Counted from the first letter of the stretch, positions 48,488-61,980 are shown. The stretch is 64,000 bases of DNA from Marinobacter sp. MDS2 (GCF_030718085.1 NZ_JAVAJF010000001.1:1240001-1304000); one strand, 5' to 3'. The notes: generated by a model not told the origin, from the sequence alone. Made by a program: numbers and translations.

Positions 48488-49981
48488 TCAGGCCTGGTCT
48501 TCAAACCAGGGTGCACGTGCCGTCATAATCAACTGACCTGCACGCTCTTCATCAACACCTTCGATCTCAAGCAGATCATCAACTGATTGCTCTGCGAGAT
48601 CTTCCATCGTGCGAACGCCCATACCGGCAAGCTTGAACGCCAGTGCCCGCTCCATGCCTTCCATTTCCAGCAGGTCTTCAGCAGGCTCTGCACCTTCAAG
48701 GGCTTCTTCACCGGCCAAGGCCTGATTGAGCAGGGCATCTTTGGCACGCTTACGAAGTTCCGTCACGGTGTCTTCATCCAGACCATCGATGGCCAGCATT
48801 TCTTCCATCGGTACGTAGGCCACTTCTTCAATAGAAGAGAAGCCTTCTTCGATCAGGACACTTGCAAACTCTTCATCAACATCAAGATGCTTGGTGAAGT
48901 GTTCAAGCAAACGACCAAGCTCTTGCTCTTGACGCTCGCCTGCTTCTTCTTCCGTCATCACGTTCAGTGTCCAGCCGGTCAGCTCGGTGGCCAAACGAAC
49001 GTTCTGTCCATTCCGACCAATGGCCTGGGCCAGATTGTCTTCAGCAACTGCAACGTCCATGGTGTGACGGTCTTCATCCATCACAATGGAGGCAACTTCT
49101 GCCGGAGCCATGGCATTGATAACCAGCTGTGCCGGGTTGTCGTCCCAGAGAACGATATCCACACGCTCACCGCCCAACTCGTTGGAAACGGCCTGAACAC
49201 GGGAACCCCGCATACCTACACATGCACCGACCGGATCGATACGACGGTCGTTGGTTTTCACGGCAATTTTCGCCCGTGAACCTGGATCACGGGCTGCGCC
49301 ACGAATCTCGATCAGCTCTTCGGCGATCTCGGGCACTTCGATACGGAACAACTCGATCAGCATCTGGGCATCAGTACGGCTCAGAATCAGTTGCGGACCA
49401 CGATGATCCACCCGGATTTCGAGCAGCAAAGCGCGGACACGATCGCCCATGCGGAACGTCTCGCGAGCAATCAGGTGTTCACGTGGCAGCAAAGCTTCAG
49501 CGTTGCTGCCCAGATCCACGATGACGTTGTCCCGGGTGACCTTTTTGACGGTACCGGAAACCAGCTCACCAACGCGATCGCGGTAGCTGTCTACGATCTT
49601 GGAACGCTCGGCTTCACGCACTTTCTGGAAGATAATCTGTTTTGCAGCCTGCGCACCGATACGGCCGAAAGCAACGGATTCCGTCTGCTCTTCGTACATA
49701 TCACCTGGCTGCAGCGACGAATCGATTTCTTCCGCTTCCTGCATGGTCAGCTCGGTGCCCAATGCGGGAACCGCGTCATTATCTACCACCAACCAGCGGC
49801 GGAAAGTTTCGTATTCGCCAGTACGGCGATCGATGGAAACGCGGATATCCGCCTCTTCATCTTCGTAACGCTTTTTGGCAGCAGTGGCGAGCGCAAGCTC
49901 GATGGCCTCAAAAATCACGTCCTTGTCGACGCCCTTCTCGTTCGAGACGGTTTCCACTACCAGCAAGATCTCTTTACTCAT
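48488..49981 (-). CDS. nusA: Transcription termination/antitermination factor NusA
   Basis: 497 residues: N-terminal RNA polymerase-binding domain, S1 ([20 protein letters not shown]), two KH domains ([12 protein letters not shown] and [12 protein letters not shown]) and two C-terminal acidic repeats (about 365-490). Pauses RNA polymerase and helps hairpin folding. Its operon leader contains two intrinsic terminators, a possible feedback point. Confidence 0.97.
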   Translation of the reverse strand: MSKEILLVVETVSNEKGVDKDVIFEAIELALATAAKKRYEDEEADIRVSIDRRTGEYETFRRWLVVDNDAVPALGTELTMQEAEEIDSSLQPGDMYEEQTESVAFGRIGAQAAKQIIFQKVREAERSKIVDSYRDRVGELVSGTVKKVTRDNVIVDLGSNAEALLPREHLIARETFRMGDRVRALLLEIRVDHRGPQLILSRTDAQMLIELFRIEVPEIAEELIEIRGAARDPGSRAKIAVKTNDRRIDPVGACVGMRGSRVQAVSNELGGERVDIVLWDDNPAQLVINAMAPAEVASIVMDEDRHTMDVAVAEDNLAQAIGRNGQNVRLATELTGWTLNVMTEEEAGERQEQELGRLLEHFTKHLDVDEEFASVLIEEGFSSIEEVAYVPMEEMLAIDGLDEDTVTELRKRAKDALLNQALAGEEALEGAEPAEDLLEMEGMERALAFKLAGMGVRTMEDLAEQSVDDLLEIEGVDEERAGQLIMTARAPWFEDQA

Positions 49982-50034
49982 GCGATTGCCCTGCCTTCAA
50001 AATAATCAATACATCTAAGAATTCTTGAATACAC

Positions 50035-50496
50035 TTATTCAAAAACCGGAACGATATTGGCTTTATCAATACTGTCGAACGGCAACAAGTATTCGTGATC
50101 GTCTACCACGATAACCACCTCGTCACCTTCCACACCTTTGATCAGGCCCTGGAATTTTCGGCGCCCCTCAAAAGCCATACGGAGTTTGAGCTGGACTTTA
50201 TGCCCAACAAACGCCTGATAATGCTCAAGACGAAACAACGGGCGATCCATCCCCGGGGATGAAACCTCCAACGTATATTCACTCTGGATGGGATCTTCCA
50301 CATCCATTACGCCACTGACTTGCCGACTCACCTTTTCGCAGTCTTCAATGCCAATACCGTTTTCGGCGTCATCGATAAACACCCGCAGCATCGACTGGTA
50401 GCCACGAGAACGAAATTCGATACCCCAAAACTCATATCCGAGCCCTTCTACAACCGGGCGCAGTATCTCTTCGAGTTGATTAAGCTTGGCTGACAA
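50035..50496 (-). CDS. rimP: Ribosome maturation factor RimP
   Basis: 153 residues: [32 protein letters not shown] and [11 protein letters not shown] are family blocks. Assists 30S assembly. The start is TTG at 50496, with GGAGG nine bases upstream. First gene of rimP-nusA-infB-rbfA-truB. Confidence 0.95.
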   Translation of the reverse strand: MSAKLNQLEEILRPVVEGLGYEFWGIEFRSRGYQSMLRVFIDDAENGIGIEDCEKVSRQVSGVMDVEDPIQSEYTLEVSSPGMDRPLFRLEHYQAFVGHKVQLKLRMAFEGRRKFQGLIKGVEGDEVVIVVDDHEYLLPFDSIDKANIVPVFE

Positions 50497-50540
50497 GTGT
50501 CGCCGCCTCCGTCTTGAGAATTTTCAATGTACAAAAACAA

Positions 50541-50567
50541 AAAAAGGGCTGTTGAGCAGCCCTTTTA
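50541..50567 (-). terminator. Leader terminator 2 of the rimP-nusA operon
   Basis: AAAAGGGCTG-TTGAG-CAGCCCTTTT; on the minus strand seven T follow the stem. It lies about 45 nt upstream of rimP, after the promoter at 50731-50759. Confidence 0.85.
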
Positions 50568-50600
50568 TGCACTAGGGCCCTTGCGCCAGGCCCCTTAATC

Positions 50601-50627
50601 AAAAAGCCCCTGAAATCGGGGCTTTTT
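50601..50627 (-). terminator. Leader terminator 1 of the rimP-nusA operon
   Basis: AAAAAGCCCC-TGAAATC-GGGGCTTTTT, perfect ten-base arms with T-tracts on both strands. With the next hairpin it forms a tandem pair between the promoter and rimP. Confidence 0.85.
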
Positions 50628-50730
50628 GTTGCAAGAATTCGCAGAAAGCCAAACCCAAAACGGCTAACTGCCGACAGACACCTGGCCTGCCTGGAAGTCA
50701 GGATGAATCACTGACTCCAATATCCGCGGA

Positions 50731-50759
50731 AGTATAGAGATACGAAGCGGATCGGTCAA
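50731..50759 (-). promoter_or_regulatory. Sigma-70 promoter of the rimP-nusA-infB operon
   Basis: On the minus strand TTGACC (50759-50754), a 17-nt spacer, and TATACT (50736-50731). Transcription would start near 50724, leaving a leader of about 230 nt before rimP. Confidence 0.75.
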
Positions 50760-50770
50760 GGACTGACCAA

Positions 50771-50805
50771 ACAAAGACGGCCTGGATAAACCAAGCCGTC
50801 TTTGT
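50771..50805 (-). terminator. Terminator after tRNA-Leu
   Basis: ACAAAGACGGC and GCCGTCTTTGT, eleven perfect pairs, 8 nt beyond the tRNA 3' end. On the minus strand the sequence continues TTTGG. It separates the tRNA/secG transcript from the rimP promoter. Confidence 0.8.
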
Positions 50806-50812
50806 TGAAAAT

Positions 50813-50897
50813 TGGTGCCCAGGGCCGGACTCGAACCGGCACAGCTCTCGCTACCACCCCCTCAAGATGGCGTGTCTACCAATTTCACCACCTGGGC
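50813..50897 (-). tRNA. leuU: tRNA-Leu (anticodon GAG)
   Basis: 85 nt including an encoded CCA. Acceptor stem GCCCAGG / CCTGGGC, D-arm with AAATTGGTAGAC, anticodon stem CCATC / GGTGG with loop TTGAGGG giving GAG, a long class II variable arm, and TTCGAGTC in the T-arm. E. coli leuU lies at the same place, between secG and rimP. Confidence 0.96.
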
Positions 50898-50905
50898 AAA
50901 AACTC

Positions 50906-51268
50906 TTACTCGAGCTCTGGAAGCTCGTTTTCTTTCGTCTCGCTGCTTGCGCCTTCGTCCAGAGCAGGAACCTGCTCTGCTGAGGATTCCTGAAGCATCG
51001 GGATACCGGCTTCGCCGGCCACTTCAGCACGCTGCTTGGCAAAAATCGCAAGCGAGAAACTTGTCACGAAAAACACAACCGCCATCAAGGTGGTTACACG
51101 GGTCAGAAAGCTGCCGCTACCCTGACTACCAAAAACGGTCTGGGAAGCGCCACCACCGAAGGCCGCACCGGCATCAGCACCCTTGCCCTGCTGAATCAGG
51201 ACGACACCAACCAGCGCCACGGCGATAACGACGTGAACTACAACTACCAGTGTTTCGATCCAATCCAT
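50906..51268 (-). CDS. secG: Preprotein translocase subunit SecG
   Basis: 120 residues with two transmembrane helices (about 4-24 and 57-77) and the conserved loop GKGADAGAAFGGGASQTVFG. Assists SecYEG. The acidic C-terminal tail of about 40 residues is typical. Confidence 0.95.
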   Translation of the reverse strand: MDWIETLVVVVHVVIAVALVGVVLIQQGKGADAGAAFGGGASQTVFGSQGSGSFLTRVTTLMAVVFFVTSFSLAIFAKQRAEVAGEAGIPMLQESSAEQVPALDEGASSETKENELPELE

Positions 51269-51292
51269 ACAGACTCTCGTATTCGTTTCGGC

Positions 51293-52051
51293 TTAGCTAC
51301 CCACCGGGAATGACCGGCAGATACTAATAAACTCGTCAGCCTTAAGGGAAGCGCCACCTATAAGACCACCATCGATATCGGGCTCTGAAAACAGAGCGGC
51401 AGCATTATCCGCTTTTACACTGCCGCCGTAAAGTACCGAAATCTCTTCTGCGGGTGCATCCATTGTTTTCAGGACGCTTCGAATCTCCGCATGCATCGCC
51501 TGGGCATCATCAGCCGTAGCTGTCTTGCCCGTACCTATGGCCCAAACCGGCTCATAAGCCACTACAACTCCTTGCCACTGGTCACCTGCAACTCCGGCCA
51601 AACCCTTTCTGACCTGCTCGGCAACCACACGCTCTGCTTCACCAGCCTCACGCTGCTCCAGCGTTTCACCGACACAAAGCACTGCCGTCAATCCACTTTC
51701 GAGCACGCGCCCAACCTTGCGGGCTGCGACATCATCACTCTCACCAAACAGCTGGCGACGCTCGGAATGACCCACCAGCACAAAACTGCAGCCAAGGTCT
51801 TTCGCCATATCCGCAGACACTTCACCCGTGTAGGCTCCGGATTGCCATTCACTGACATTCTGCAGCCCTAAGGCAAGCTTGCCATCGGACTGCTGCTGAA
51901 CCAGGGGGACGTAAGGCGCTGGAGGAATGACGACCACCTCTGCAGCGTCATCCAGCCCGACCGCACGATCACAAATCACGCCGACCAGTTGCTGCACAAG
52001 GTCTTTCGACCCGTTCATTTTCCAGTTTCCGGCTACAATTTTACGGCGCAT
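51293..52051 (-). CDS. tpiA: Triosephosphate isomerase
   Basis: 252 residues. Active-site elements: NWKMNG (Lys), VGHSERR (His), AYEPVWAIGTGK (Glu) and the phosphate loop YGGSVKADNA. Interconverts dihydroxyacetone phosphate and glyceraldehyde 3-phosphate. The ATG at 52051 has GAGAG five bases upstream; a TTG four codons earlier is rejected. Confidence 0.97.
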   Translation of the reverse strand: MRRKIVAGNWKMNGSKDLVQQLVGVICDRAVGLDDAAEVVVIPPAPYVPLVQQQSDGKLALGLQNVSEWQSGAYTGEVSADMAKDLGCSFVLVGHSERRQLFGESDDVAARKVGRVLESGLTAVLCVGETLEQREAGEAERVVAEQVRKGLAGVAGDQWQGVVVAYEPVWAIGTGKTATADDAQAMHAEIRSVLKTMDAPAEEISVLYGGSVKADNAAALFSEPDIDGGLIGGASLKADEFISICRSFPVGS

Positions 52052-52132
52052 ATGAACTCTCAAATGTCCCGAGCGTAAGCGAGGGCGAACTATACAGCAG
52101 AGATTTCATCTGCACAACCGCCCCGTTTTGAA

Positions 52133-53476
52133 TCAGGGGGTTGACTGCTCTACCACCTCTGCAAGGCTCTCAGCGACGCGAGCAATTTCAGCGGCATCTT
52201 TACCTTCTGCCATGACCCGGATCAAAGGCTCAGTCCCTGAAGCTCGCAAGAGAATACGCCCGGAATCGCCAAGCGATTCTTCAGCCTCGCGCATGGCGCT
52301 GACGATATCGTCCCGACTCAGCGGATCAAAGCGCTGGGCAACTTTCACATTGATCATGGTTTGCGGCAACTTGTTCATACCACTACGCAGCTCTGACAAC
52401 GTTTTTCCGGAGTTGCCAATCGCCAACAGCACTTGTAAGGCCGAAATCACGCCATCGCCCGTACCGATGCAGTCGCGAATGACCATATGCCCGGAACCTT
52501 CACCACCAACCAGCCAGTCATTGGCCAGTAGCCGCTCCATCACATAGCGGTCGCCAACCTTTGCACGCTCAAACGGTATATCCAGCTCGTTTAGCGCCAA
52601 CTCGACACCCAGATTGGTCATCAACGTGCCAACCACGCCACCTTCCAGACGCCCCTCAGCGCGCCGCTGTGATGCCAGAATATACAGCAGTTCGTCTCCG
52701 TCCACTTCGGATCCGTCCCGATCAACCATGAGGACCCGGTCGCCATCACCATCGAAAGCGATCCCCAAATCAGCACCCTTGTCGATAACCGTCTGTTTCA
52801 GGCTTTCAAGATGGGTAGAGCCAACGTTCAGGTTGATATTCAGTCCATCCGGCTCGGCACCAATTACGGTCAGCTTGGCACCCAGCTCGCGGAACACCTT
52901 GGGTGCCACGTGGTAGGTCGCACCGTGAGCACAATCCAGCACGACATGCAGCCCATCCAACGTGAATTCATTCGGAACGGTACTCTTACAGAATTCGACA
53001 TAGCGGCCAGGCGCGTCATCGATCCGACTGACTTTACCCAACTCTTTCGGCTCGCAGACCTCAATCGGCTTATCCAGCCAGCGTTCGATCTCCGATTCCA
53101 GCGCATCATCCAGCTTAGTGCCGGCAGCCGAGAAAAACTTGATACCGTTGTCATGGTGAGGATTGTGGGAGGCACTAATCACAATGCCCGCCGACGCCCG
53201 GAACGTGCGCGTCAGATAAGCAATGGCCGGGGTCGGCATCGGACCTAGCAGTTTGACATCCACTCCAGCGGCAGAAAGCCCCGCCTCCAGCGCCGACTCA
53301 AACATATACCCTGACAACCGGGTGTCTTTACCGATCAACACACTGTTGCGCTGCCCGGCCTTTTTAAACGCTTGCCCGGCCGCCCAACCAAGATGAAGCA
53401 TAAACTCGGGTGTGATGGGTTGCTCGCCGACGCGACCGCGAATGCCGTCGGTACCAAAATATTTCCGCTGGGACAT
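52133..53476 (-). CDS. glmM: Phosphoglucosamine mutase
   Basis: 447 residues. The phosphoserine is in [12 protein letters not shown]; the metal site is AFDGDGDR and the sugar site GEGSGHM. Makes glucosamine 1-phosphate for peptidoglycan and LPS. Overlaps folP by one base. Confidence 0.97.
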   Translation of the reverse strand: MSQRKYFGTDGIRGRVGEQPITPEFMLHLGWAAGQAFKKAGQRNSVLIGKDTRLSGYMFESALEAGLSAAGVDVKLLGPMPTPAIAYLTRTFRASAGIVISASHNPHHDNGIKFFSAAGTKLDDALESEIERWLDKPIEVCEPKELGKVSRIDDAPGRYVEFCKSTVPNEFTLDGLHVVLDCAHGATYHVAPKVFRELGAKLTVIGAEPDGLNINLNVGSTHLESLKQTVIDKGADLGIAFDGDGDRVLMVDRDGSEVDGDELLYILASQRRAEGRLEGGVVGTLMTNLGVELALNELDIPFERAKVGDRYVMERLLANDWLVGGEGSGHMVIRDCIGTGDGVISALQVLLAIGNSGKTLSELRSGMNKLPQTMINVKVAQRFDPLSRDDIVSAMREAEESLGDSGRILLRASGTEPLIRVMAEGKDAAEIARVAESLAEVVEQSTP

Positions 53477-54306
53477 TACCTTGCCTCCTTTATGGCCGTT
53501 ACGACTTTGACGGCGTCCACAGTTTCCCTGACGTCATGCACTCGCAGAATGCTCGCGCCTTTCATGGCCGATATTGTCGCGGCTGCGAGGCTGGCAGACA
53601 ACCTTTCATTCACATCGCGACCTGTGATGGCTCCGAGCATCGACTTTCGGGAGATACCAATCAGTAGCGGATGCCCAAGCATATGCATTTGTTCCATGCC
53701 GGCTAGCAGCTGAACATTGTGCTCAACCGTCTTACCAAAACCGAACCCGGGATCAAGAATGATATTTTCCGGTAACACGCCAGCCGCTTCGGCTACTCGC
53801 ACCCGCTCCGTCAAAAACGAGCTGACTTCCCGACGCACGTTCCGGTAGAACGGCGAATCCTGCATGGTGTCCGGCTCACCCTGAATGTGCATCAGGCACA
53901 CGGGCACGCCCGCCTCAGCAACCACTTCTGACGCACCGTCTCGTTGAAGCGCCCGGACATCATTAATCAAGCCAGCTCCAACCTTTACGGTTTCCGCCAT
54001 GACCACCGGATTGCTGGTATCGACAGACACCACCACATCCAGCTCTCGCGCAATCGCCTCAACAACCGGGCACACCCGGTCCAACTCTTGCTGCGTAGAA
54101 ACCGGAGCGGCTCCCGGGCGGGTTGATTCACCCCCAACGTCCACAAAAGTTGCGCCATCAGCCACCATTTGCTTTGCTCGAAGCACTGCAGCGTCCACAT
54201 TATTGAATCGACCACCATCCGAAAACGAGTCGGGGGTGACGTTCAAAATACCCATAACATGGCATTCCGACAGATTCAGCTGGCGGCCGGCAAAATTAAC
54301 GTTCAT
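53476..54306 (-). CDS. folP: Dihydropteroate synthase
   Basis: 276 residues: [27 protein letters not shown] and [11 protein letters not shown] are the family signatures. Condenses p-aminobenzoate with the pterin diphosphate in folate synthesis. A terminator separates it from ftsH upstream. Confidence 0.96.
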   Translation of the reverse strand: MNVNFAGRQLNLSECHVMGILNVTPDSFSDGGRFNNVDAAVLRAKQMVADGATFVDVGGESTRPGAAPVSTQQELDRVCPVVEAIARELDVVVSVDTSNPVVMAETVKVGAGLINDVRALQRDGASEVVAEAGVPVCLMHIQGEPDTMQDSPFYRNVRREVSSFLTERVRVAEAAGVLPENIILDPGFGFGKTVEHNVQLLAGMEQMHMLGHPLLIGISRKSMLGAITGRDVNERLSASLAAATISAMKGASILRVHDVRETVDAVKVVTAIKEAR

Positions 54307-54342
54307 AGCACAGAGTCCGGTTAGATCTTTAGTGAATACAAA

Positions 54343-54372
54343 AACAAACGCCGCCCAGAATGTGGGCGGCGT
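54343..54372 (-). terminator. Terminator between ftsH and folP
   Basis: ACGCCGCCC-7 nt-GGGCGGCGT; on the minus strand followed by TTGTTTTTG. 28 nt past the ftsH stop. Confidence 0.85.
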
Positions 54373-54400
54373 CGGATGTTACTTGCAGCTTTACTGCGAG

Positions 54401-56344
<1,944 letters not shown>

Positions 56345-56486
56345 GGATCATCACCTGTGAATTGCAGAGCCGCGGCCTGGCCGCTCACCCTTTTCGAACA
56401 CCTTACACCAAATGTACGCTCGTAAACCAGAAGTGGCCTATCCGTAAAAGACACAGATTCCGGGAAAACGTTCCCCGCCACCAAAT

Positions 56487-56525
56487 CTACAAACCACACC
56501 TGTAAGTGATTACAGCCATTTGTAG
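56487..56525. promoter_or_regulatory. Nested dyad between ftsH and yhbY
   Basis: Outer CTACAAA / TTTGTAG encloses inner CTGTAA-GTGA-TTACAG. It is central in the 276-bp divergent region where rlmE would normally lie; an operator or RNA leader is possible. Confidence 0.4.
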
Positions 56526-56620
56526 CGGGCCTCTATCTGTTACAATCGCTCCATTATACTTCGTTGTCAGCATTTAAGCCGCTGACCTTTTGTTAATAGC
56601 ATTGATAAAGAGATTACATC

Positions 56621-56929
56621 ATGAGCTTGTCATCGGAACAGCGCCGGGAATACCGGGCCATTGCCCACAACCTGAAGCCCATCATCATTGTCGGCGACAA
56701 AGGCCTGTCCGAAGGACTTCAAGACGAACTGGACCGCGCCCTGAACGATCACGAGCTGATCAAGATCAAGGTCGCCAGCCAGGACCGGGAGGCTCGCCAG
56801 GAAGCCATTGAAGCTCTGTGCAAGAGCGCCAAGGCCGAGTTGGTGCAAACCATCGGTAAAATTGCCGTGATTCTGCGCCGTTCGAAAAAACCCAATCCGA
56901 AGCTTTCCAATCTGCTCAGAAACAAATAA
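56621..56929 (+). CDS. yhbY: Ribosome assembly RNA-binding protein YhbY
   Basis: 102 residues, a single CRS1-YhbY domain: EYRAIAHNLKPIIIVGDKGL and the GxxG-like VQTIGKIAVILRRSKK. Associates with pre-50S particles. AAAGAG precedes the ATG. Convergent with greA. Confidence 0.94.
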   Translation: MSLSSEQRREYRAIAHNLKPIIIVGDKGLSEGLQDELDRALNDHELIKIKVASQDREARQEAIEALCKSAKAELVQTIGKIAVILRRSKKPNPKLSNLLRNK

Positions 56930-56941
56930 GCATTCAGCAAC

Positions 56942-56984
56942 AAAAAAGCCGGCCCGAGGTTCCCCTCCGGCCGGCTTTTCTTTG
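56942..56984. terminator. Bidirectional terminator between yhbY and greA
   Basis: AAAAGCCGGCC and GGCCGGCTTTT with inner AGG/CCT pairing and T-tracts on both strands. Confidence 0.93.
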
Positions 56985-56995
56985 CCTGCAGTAGC

Positions 56996-57478
56996 TTAGA
57001 TGTACTGCACCTCGGCAATTTCGTACTCAACCGTACCGGACGGGATACGAATGGCGACCACGTCACCCTCACTCTTACCGATCAACGCACGTGCAATGGG
57101 TGAGGAAACCGAGAGCTTGCCTGCCTTGATGTCAGCTTCGTCTTCGCCAACAATCTGGTAGGTCACTTCTTCATCGGTGTCCATGTTCACCAACTCGACG
57201 GTGGTGCCGAAAATGACCTTGCCGGTATTTTCCATCGCGGTCACGTCGATCACCTGAGCCACCGAAAGCTTGCCTTCAATTTCCTGAATGCGCCCTTCGA
57301 TGAAACTTTGCTGCTCACGGGCAGCGTGGTATTCAGCGTTTTCTTTCAAATCGCCGTGTTCACGAGCATCAGAAATAGCCTGAATAACCCGCGGACGATC
57401 TTCGGATTTCAATTTTTTCAGCTCCTCACGCAAGCGGGCTTCGCCCAGCTTGGTCATAGGAACTCTATCATTAGACAT
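56996..57478 (-). CDS. greA: Transcription elongation factor GreA
   Basis: 160 residues: N-terminal coiled coil with the acidic tip ([20 protein letters not shown]) and C-terminal FKBP-like domain ending [14 protein letters not shown]. Rescues backtracked RNA polymerase. The ATG at 57478 has AGGGAAG upstream, overlapping the carB end region; the longer frame is rejected. It lies 4 nt after carB. Confidence 0.96.
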   Translation of the reverse strand: MSNDRVPMTKLGEARLREELKKLKSEDRPRVIQAISDAREHGDLKENAEYHAAREQQSFIEGRIQEIEGKLSVAQVIDVTAMENTGKVIFGTTVELVNMDTDEEVTYQIVGEDEADIKAGKLSVSSPIARALIGKSEGDVVAIRIPSGTVEYEIAEVQYI

Positions 57479-57482
57479 ATCG

Positions 57483-60400
57483 TTACTTCCCTGCGTGCAA
57501 GTCCTGGAGGCGACGAACTGCGCGCTCCGGACCAAACTTAATGGCTCGGCAGTAGGCTTCGCCACCTGCCAGAGTCGTTGTATAGGTTACCTTGCTCTGC
57601 AACGCCGACTGACGGATTTGCGACGAGTCAGAGATGGCCTTACGGCCTTCGGTGGTGTTGATAATCAGCTGAACTTCACCGTTCTTGATCGCATCCACAA
57701 TATGCGGGCGACCTTCCCGAACCTTGTTCACGTGCGCAACCGCTATGCCCGCCTCTTCCAGTGCCTTAGCGGTACCGGTTGTTGCAATGATGTTGAAGCC
57801 AGCTTCAATCAGCTCACGGGCCACTTCGATGGCGCCCGGCTTATCGACGTTTCTCACCGACATGAACGCCGTGCCCTCTGTCGGCAACTTATCGCCAACG
57901 GCCAATGACGCCTTGGCGAACGCTTCGTCGAAGCTGTCACCCAGACCCATCACCTCACCGGTCGATTTCATTTCCGGCCCAAGAATCGGGTCAACCGACG
58001 GGAACTTGTTGAACGGGAACACAGACTCTTTCACCGCGTAGTAAGTCGGTACGATTTCCTGCGTGAATTCCAGTTCTTTCAGAGTCTTGCCGGACATAAC
58101 CCGGGCTGCAACGGCGGCCAGCGACAAACCAATGGCCTTGGATACGAACGGCACGGTACGAGAGGCCCGCGGGTTCACCTCAATCACGTAGATTTCGCCG
58201 TCCTGCCAGGCCAGCTGGACGTTCATCAAACCGATCACTTCCAGCTCAATGGCCATCTTCTTGACCGCGTCACGCATGGCGTCCTGCACGTCGGCAGGCA
58301 AACTGTACGGTGGCAGCGAACACGCGGAGTCACCGGAGTGAATACCCGCCTGCTCGATGTGCTGCATGATGCCGCCGATCACGACGTCGGTGCCGTCAGA
58401 GATGGCGTCGATATCCACCTCGATGGCGGCGTTCAGGAAGTGGTCCAGCAGTACCGGGCTGTCGTTAGACACCAATACGGCACTTTGCATGTAGCGAACC
58501 AGTTCGGTTTCGTCGTAGACGATTTCCATGGCACGTCCGCCCAACACGTAGGACGGACGAACCACCAGCGGATAGCCGATTTCACGAGCAGCCACAATGC
58601 CTTCTTCGTGGCTACGAACCGTGGCGTTTTCAGGCTGCTTCAGGCCCAAGCGCTGGATCATCTGCTGGAAGCGCTCACGGTCTTCGGCACGGTCAATCGC
58701 ATCCGGGCTGGTACCGATAATCGGAACACCGGCCGCTTCCAGGCCGCGCGCCAGTTTCAGCGGTGTTTGACCGCCGTACTGAACAATCACGCCTTTGGGC
58801 TTCTCAACTTCAATGATTTCCAGAACGTCTTCCAGAGTGATCGGCTCGAAGTACAAGCGATCCGAGGTGTCGTAATCGGTGGACACGGTCTCCGGGTTAC
58901 AGTTGATCATGATGGTTTCGTAGCCGTCTTCGCGCATCGCAAACGCGGCGTGAACGCAGCAGTAATCGAACTCGATGCCCTGACCAATCCGGTTAGGACC
59001 ACCACCGATGACCACGATTTTTTCGCGATCCGATGGATCCGCCTCGCACTCTTCTTCATAGGTGGAGTACATGTAAGCGGTGTCTGAGGCGAATTCGGCC
59101 GCACAGGTGTCCACCCGCTTATAAACCGGACGCACGCCCAGATCGTGACGCAACTTACGCATGCTGGCTTCAGAAATGCCGAGCAGCTTGGCCAATCGAG
59201 CGTCAGAGAAACCTTTGCGCTTCAGACGGAACAAGGTGGCGTAATCGATATCGGCCTTGCCTGCGGTCTTCAGGGCAGTTTCTTCTTTGATCAGATCTTC
59301 AATCTGCACCAGATACCAAGGATCAACCTTGGTGTGCTTGAACACTTCGTCAACCGTCATACCCGCGCGGAAGGCGTCACCGATGTACCAGATACGCTCT
59401 GCACCCGGGACGTTCAGCTCGCTGGTCAGTGTTTCACGGGAATTCTCCGAATCCAGGTCTTCCAGCTTCTCATCAAAGCCTTCGGAGCCCACTTCCAGGC
59501 CACGCAGTGCTTTCTGAACCGATTCCTGGAAGGTCCGGCCGATGGCCATGACTTCACCGACCGACTTCATCTGCGTGGTCAGGCGGGCGTCTGCCTGCGG
59601 GAATTTCTCGAAGGTAAACCGGGGAATCTTGGTAACCACGTAATCAATGCTCGGCTCAAACGAGGCCGGGGTAACACCACCGGTGATTTCGTTCTGCAGC
59701 TCATCGAGGGTGTAGCCAATGGCCAGTTTGGCGGCAACCTTGGCAATCGGGAAACCGGTTGCTTTCGACGCCAGCGCCGAGGAGCGAGATACACGCGGGT
59801 TCATCTCGATCACGACCATGCGGCCAGTGTCGGGATTAATGCCGAACTGAACGTTGGAGCCGCCGGTTTCAACGCCGATTTCACGCAGTACCGCCAAGGA
59901 GGCGTTACGCATGATTTGGTATTCTTTGTCGGTCAGAGTCTGGGCGGGAGCTACGGTGATGGAGTCACCGGTGTGCACGCCCATAGCATCGAAGTTTTCG
60001 ATGGCGCAGACGATGATGCAGTTGTCGTTTTTGTCACGAACCACTTCCATCTCGTACTCTTTCCAGCCGATCAGAGATTCGTCGATCAGCAGCTCGTTGG
60101 TTGGAGAGAGATCCAGGCCACGAGTACAGATTTCTTCAAATTCGTCTTTGTTGTACGCGATACCACCACCGGAACCACCCATGGTGAACGACGGACGAAT
60201 AATGCATGGGAAGCCGATTTCTTTGGAGATTTCCCAAGCTTCTTCCATGGAATGGGCGATGGAAGCGCGCGGGCACTCGAGGCCAATTTTCTTCATGGCC
60301 TGATCGAAACGGTTGCGGTCTTCGGCTTTATCGATGGTGTCGGCGTTGGCGCCGATCATTTCAACGCCGTGTTTGTCGAGAACGCCGTATTTTTCCAGAT

Positions 60401-60701
60401 CCAACGCGCAGTTCAGTGCGGTCTGGCCGCCCATGGTCGGCAGCAGGGCATCCGGCTTTTCTTTCTCGATGATTTTTTCGACGGTTTTCCAGTTGATGGG
60501 CTCGATGTAGGTGGCATCGGCCATGACCGGATCCGTCATGATGGTAGCCGGGTTGGAGTTCACCAGAATAACCCGGTAACCCTCTTCTCGCAGGGCTTTA
60601 CAAGCCTGAGCTCCGGAGTAATCGAACTCGCACGCCTGCCCGATCACGATGGGGCCAGCGCCCAGGATCAGGATGCTTTTGATGTCGGTACGTTTTGGCA
60701 T
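57483..60701 (-). CDS. carB: Carbamoyl-phosphate synthase large chain
   Basis: 1072 residues with two homologous ATP-grasp halves ([20 protein letters not shown]) and a C-terminal MGS-like allosteric domain from about 935. Makes carbamoyl phosphate for pyrimidines and arginine together with CarA. It lies 80 nt after carA. Confidence 0.97.
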   Translation of the reverse strand: MPKRTDIKSILILGAGPIVIGQACEFDYSGAQACKALREEGYRVILVNSNPATIMTDPVMADATYIEPINWKTVEKIIEKEKPDALLPTMGGQTALNCALDLEKYGVLDKHGVEMIGANADTIDKAEDRNRFDQAMKKIGLECPRASIAHSMEEAWEISKEIGFPCIIRPSFTMGGSGGGIAYNKDEFEEICTRGLDLSPTNELLIDESLIGWKEYEMEVVRDKNDNCIIVCAIENFDAMGVHTGDSITVAPAQTLTDKEYQIMRNASLAVLREIGVETGGSNVQFGINPDTGRMVVIEMNPRVSRSSALASKATGFPIAKVAAKLAIGYTLDELQNEITGGVTPASFEPSIDYVVTKIPRFTFEKFPQADARLTTQMKSVGEVMAIGRTFQESVQKALRGLEVGSEGFDEKLEDLDSENSRETLTSELNVPGAERIWYIGDAFRAGMTVDEVFKHTKVDPWYLVQIEDLIKEETALKTAGKADIDYATLFRLKRKGFSDARLAKLLGISEASMRKLRHDLGVRPVYKRVDTCAAEFASDTAYMYSTYEEECEADPSDREKIVVIGGGPNRIGQGIEFDYCCVHAAFAMREDGYETIMINCNPETVSTDYDTSDRLYFEPITLEDVLEIIEVEKPKGVIVQYGGQTPLKLARGLEAAGVPIIGTSPDAIDRAEDRERFQQMIQRLGLKQPENATVRSHEEGIVAAREIGYPLVVRPSYVLGGRAMEIVYDETELVRYMQSAVLVSNDSPVLLDHFLNAAIEVDIDAISDGTDVVIGGIMQHIEQAGIHSGDSACSLPPYSLPADVQDAMRDAVKKMAIELEVIGLMNVQLAWQDGEIYVIEVNPRASRTVPFVSKAIGLSLAAVAARVMSGKTLKELEFTQEIVPTYYAVKESVFPFNKFPSVDPILGPEMKSTGEVMGLGDSFDEAFAKASLAVGDKLPTEGTAFMSVRNVDKPGAIEVARELIEAGFNIIATTGTAKALEEAGIAVAHVNKVREGRPHIVDAIKNGEVQLIINTTEGRKAISDSSQIRQSALQSKVTYTTTLAGGEAYCRAIKFGPERAVRRLQDLHAGK

Positions 60702-60781
60702 GTCTTGGTAAACCTGTCAGCAACTTTTGAATTCTTGCAGCGCAGAACGCAGCGCCTGTCGTTATCCGTGGTGATCCGGGT

Positions 60782-61912
60782 TTAGGCGGATCGTGCTTCC
60801 ATCAACTGGATAAACTCGTCAAACAGGGGCGCTACATCGCCGGGACCGGGGCTGGCTTCAGGGTGGCCCTGGAAGCTGTAGGCCGACTTGTCGGTCAGGC
60901 GAAGTCCCTGCAACGTTCCGTCAAACAATGATTTATGGGTTGCCTGAATGTTCGCAGGCAATGTGGACGCATCCACCGCAAAGCCGTGGTTCTGACTGGT
61001 AATCATGACGACACCGCTGTCGAGATCTTGCACCGGATGGTTCGCGCCGTGATGGCCGTGGTTCATCTTCATGGTTTTGGCACCGCTGGCCAATGCCAGT
61101 AACTGGTGCCCCAAACAGATCCCGAAAACAGGAATGTCGGTTTCCAGTACGTCTTTGATTGCGCTGATAGCGTAATCGCAGGGTTCCGGATCTCCAGGGC
61201 CATTTGACAGGAAGATGCCATCAGGGTTCATGGCCAGCACTTCAGAGGCCGGAGTTTGCGCCGGTACAACGGTAATATCGCAGCCGCGGGAAGCGAGCAT
61301 GCGCAGGATGTTGTACTTTACGCCGTAATCCCAGGCGACCACTTTGAATTTGGCATTGTTTTGCTCACCGTAACCAGTAGCCAAGTCCCATTCGGACTGT
61401 TTCCACTGGTAGGGTTTTTCGCAGGTTACTTCTTTGGCCAAATCCATGCCTTTGAGGCCCGGGAAGGCTTTTGCGAGCTCAAGGGCGCGCTCGGCTGTGG
61501 CGTTTTCGCCAGCCAGGATGGCTCCGTTCTGGGAACCTTTGTCCCGGAGGATTCGGGTCAGGCGGCGGGTATCGATGTCAGCAATGCCAACGATGTTGTT
61601 GCTTCGCAGGTAGTCTTCGAGGCTACCCTGGCTACGCCAGCTGCTGGCAATCAGAGGCAGATCACGAATGATCAGGCCAGCGGCGTGTACGCGGTCGGAT
61701 TCGACGTCTTCTTCGTTAACGCCGGTGTTGCCGATGTGCGGATACGTCAAGGTGACGATTTGGCGCGAGTAGGACGGGTCGGTCAGGATTTCCTGGTAGC
61801 CGGTCATGGCGGTATTGAATACCACTTCGCCGCTGGTTTCTCCGTCTGCGCCAATGGCGGTGCCGTAGAACAGGCTTCCGTCTGCGAGTGCAAGGATTGC
61901 TGGTGTACTCAA
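60782..61912 (-). CDS. carA: Carbamoyl-phosphate synthase small chain
   Basis: 376 residues; glutamine amidotransferase with nucleophile Cys in [15 protein letters not shown] and His/Glu in [11 protein letters not shown]. The TTG at 61912 is preferred: TGAGGA lies 8 nt upstream and [13 protein letters not shown] aligns with the start [13 protein letters not shown] of Pseudomonas CarA. The ATG at 61927 sits on that ribosome site. The leader holds a promoter and terminator. Confidence 0.95.
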   Translation of the reverse strand: MSTPAILALADGSLFYGTAIGADGETSGEVVFNTAMTGYQEILTDPSYSRQIVTLTYPHIGNTGVNEEDVESDRVHAAGLIIRDLPLIASSWRSQGSLEDYLRSNNIVGIADIDTRRLTRILRDKGSQNGAILAGENATAERALELAKAFPGLKGMDLAKEVTCEKPYQWKQSEWDLATGYGEQNNAKFKVVAWDYGVKYNILRMLASRGCDITVVPAQTPASEVLAMNPDGIFLSNGPGDPEPCDYAISAIKDVLETDIPVFGICLGHQLLALASGAKTMKMNHGHHGANHPVQDLDSGVVMITSQNHGFAVDASTLPANIQATHKSLFDGTLQGLRLTDKSAYSFQGHPEASPGPGDVAPLFDEFIQLMEARSA

Positions 61913-61980
61913 GGCTTGTATCCTCATCGAGTGGCGTAAGTTCGTCACGAACAGGAACGCAAGCGCAAAGTCAGGTTGCA

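Noticed and set aside
59145..60785. A 546-codon plus-strand frame opposite carB
   Set aside because: Antisense shadow of carB; the product has no family features.
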